Below are positions 13,698 to 13,851 of a DNA stretch of 13,851 nucleotides, in pieces; positions within the stretch are counted from its first letter, which is position 1, and every line of letters begins with the position of its first letter. This stretch comes from CAYNWK01 sp964400875. Lineage in GTDB: Bacteria > Chloroflexota > Anaerolineae > Anaerolineales > UBA4823. A program made the position numbers and the translations under genes. The stretch is from assembly GCA_964400875.1 (NCBI GenBank), contig CAYNWK010000115.1, positions 1-13,851 of the forward strand, given 5' to 3'. The notes beneath the pieces were generated by a model. The model was given only the letters and a program-made list of their open reading frames with translations. It ran no database searches and was not told the DNA's origin.

Positions 13698-13851
13698 TTT
13701 TCCTTGCTTGAATTGAAAGCGAGCGGGGGCGGTTTGGGGGGGGGCCGGCGCCCCAAACCCCCCCCACCCGTTTTGGCCCCCGCCCGGGGGGGGCCCCCCG
13801 CAGAGCACTGCGGGAGACCGAGCCCCGGTGGACCGGAAAAACCCCCCAAAC
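13698..13851. other. Non-coding, homopolymer-rich contig end of doubtful quality
   Basis: After the rex stop the sequence is normal for about 25 bases, then becomes runs of G and C with self-complementary segments (for example GGTTTGGGG near 13731 against CCCCAAACC at 13751-13759). Such a low-complexity, hairpin-rich end, unlike the rest of the window, is more likely an assembly or read-quality problem, or a hard-to-sequence GC hairpin, than a gene. No open reading frame or terminator with a U-run is supported. Confidence 0.6.

Overview
The window looks like the end of an Anaerolineae-type (Chloroflexota) contig. This is an inference from the style of the proteins: large lipoproteins with LGFP-like repeats, a cytosolic peptidase C25 protein next to a TPR protein, and an obg-nadD pair beside rex. 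No rRNA marker is present, so the taxonomy is tentative. Coding density is high, and I saw no tRNA, rRNA, CRISPR array, integrase or transposase.

Region 1 (1-4560, + strand) is a two-gene cluster. A TPR-repeat protein, cut by the left edge of the window, is followed 31 bases later by a 938-residue protein that joins TPR-like helices, a Pro/Arg-rich linker and a gingipain-like (C25, clan CD, caspase-fold) protease domain with a visible His-Cys dyad. Neither has a visible export signal, although the N terminus of the TPR protein is outside the window. A strong hairpin at 4517-4551 separates this cluster from the convergent gene that follows. This TPR plus caspase-fold protease pair is the best candidate for an undescribed system here.

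Region 2 (4578-8675) holds two divergent, probably surface-anchored lipoproteins sharing a 333-base promoter region. One has four degenerate LGFP-like repeats and three close cysteine pairs. The other is a 771-residue secreted protein with a calcium-loop-like motif and possible resemblance to carbohydrate-active proteins.

Region 3 (8745-9773) encodes a DNase I-like (endonuclease/exonuclease/phosphatase) enzyme. Its stop codon overlaps that of the convergent MFS transporter gene.

Region 4 (9770-12851, - strand) is a compact operon in the order obg, nadD, MFS transporter: a ribosome-assembly GTPase, the nicotinate-nucleotide adenylyltransferase of NAD synthesis, and an exporter of the fosmidomycin-resistance type. 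nadD starts at TTG inside the end of obg.

Region 5 (12852-13697) has rex, the NADH/NAD+-sensing repressor, divergent from obg. Its promoter carries a Rex-box-like palindrome over the -35 element, so autoregulation is likely, and its leader begins with a long hairpin. NAD synthesis (nadD) and NAD redox sensing (rex) are therefore neighbours. The last 150 bases are abnormal G/C homopolymer sequence, probably an unreliable contig end.
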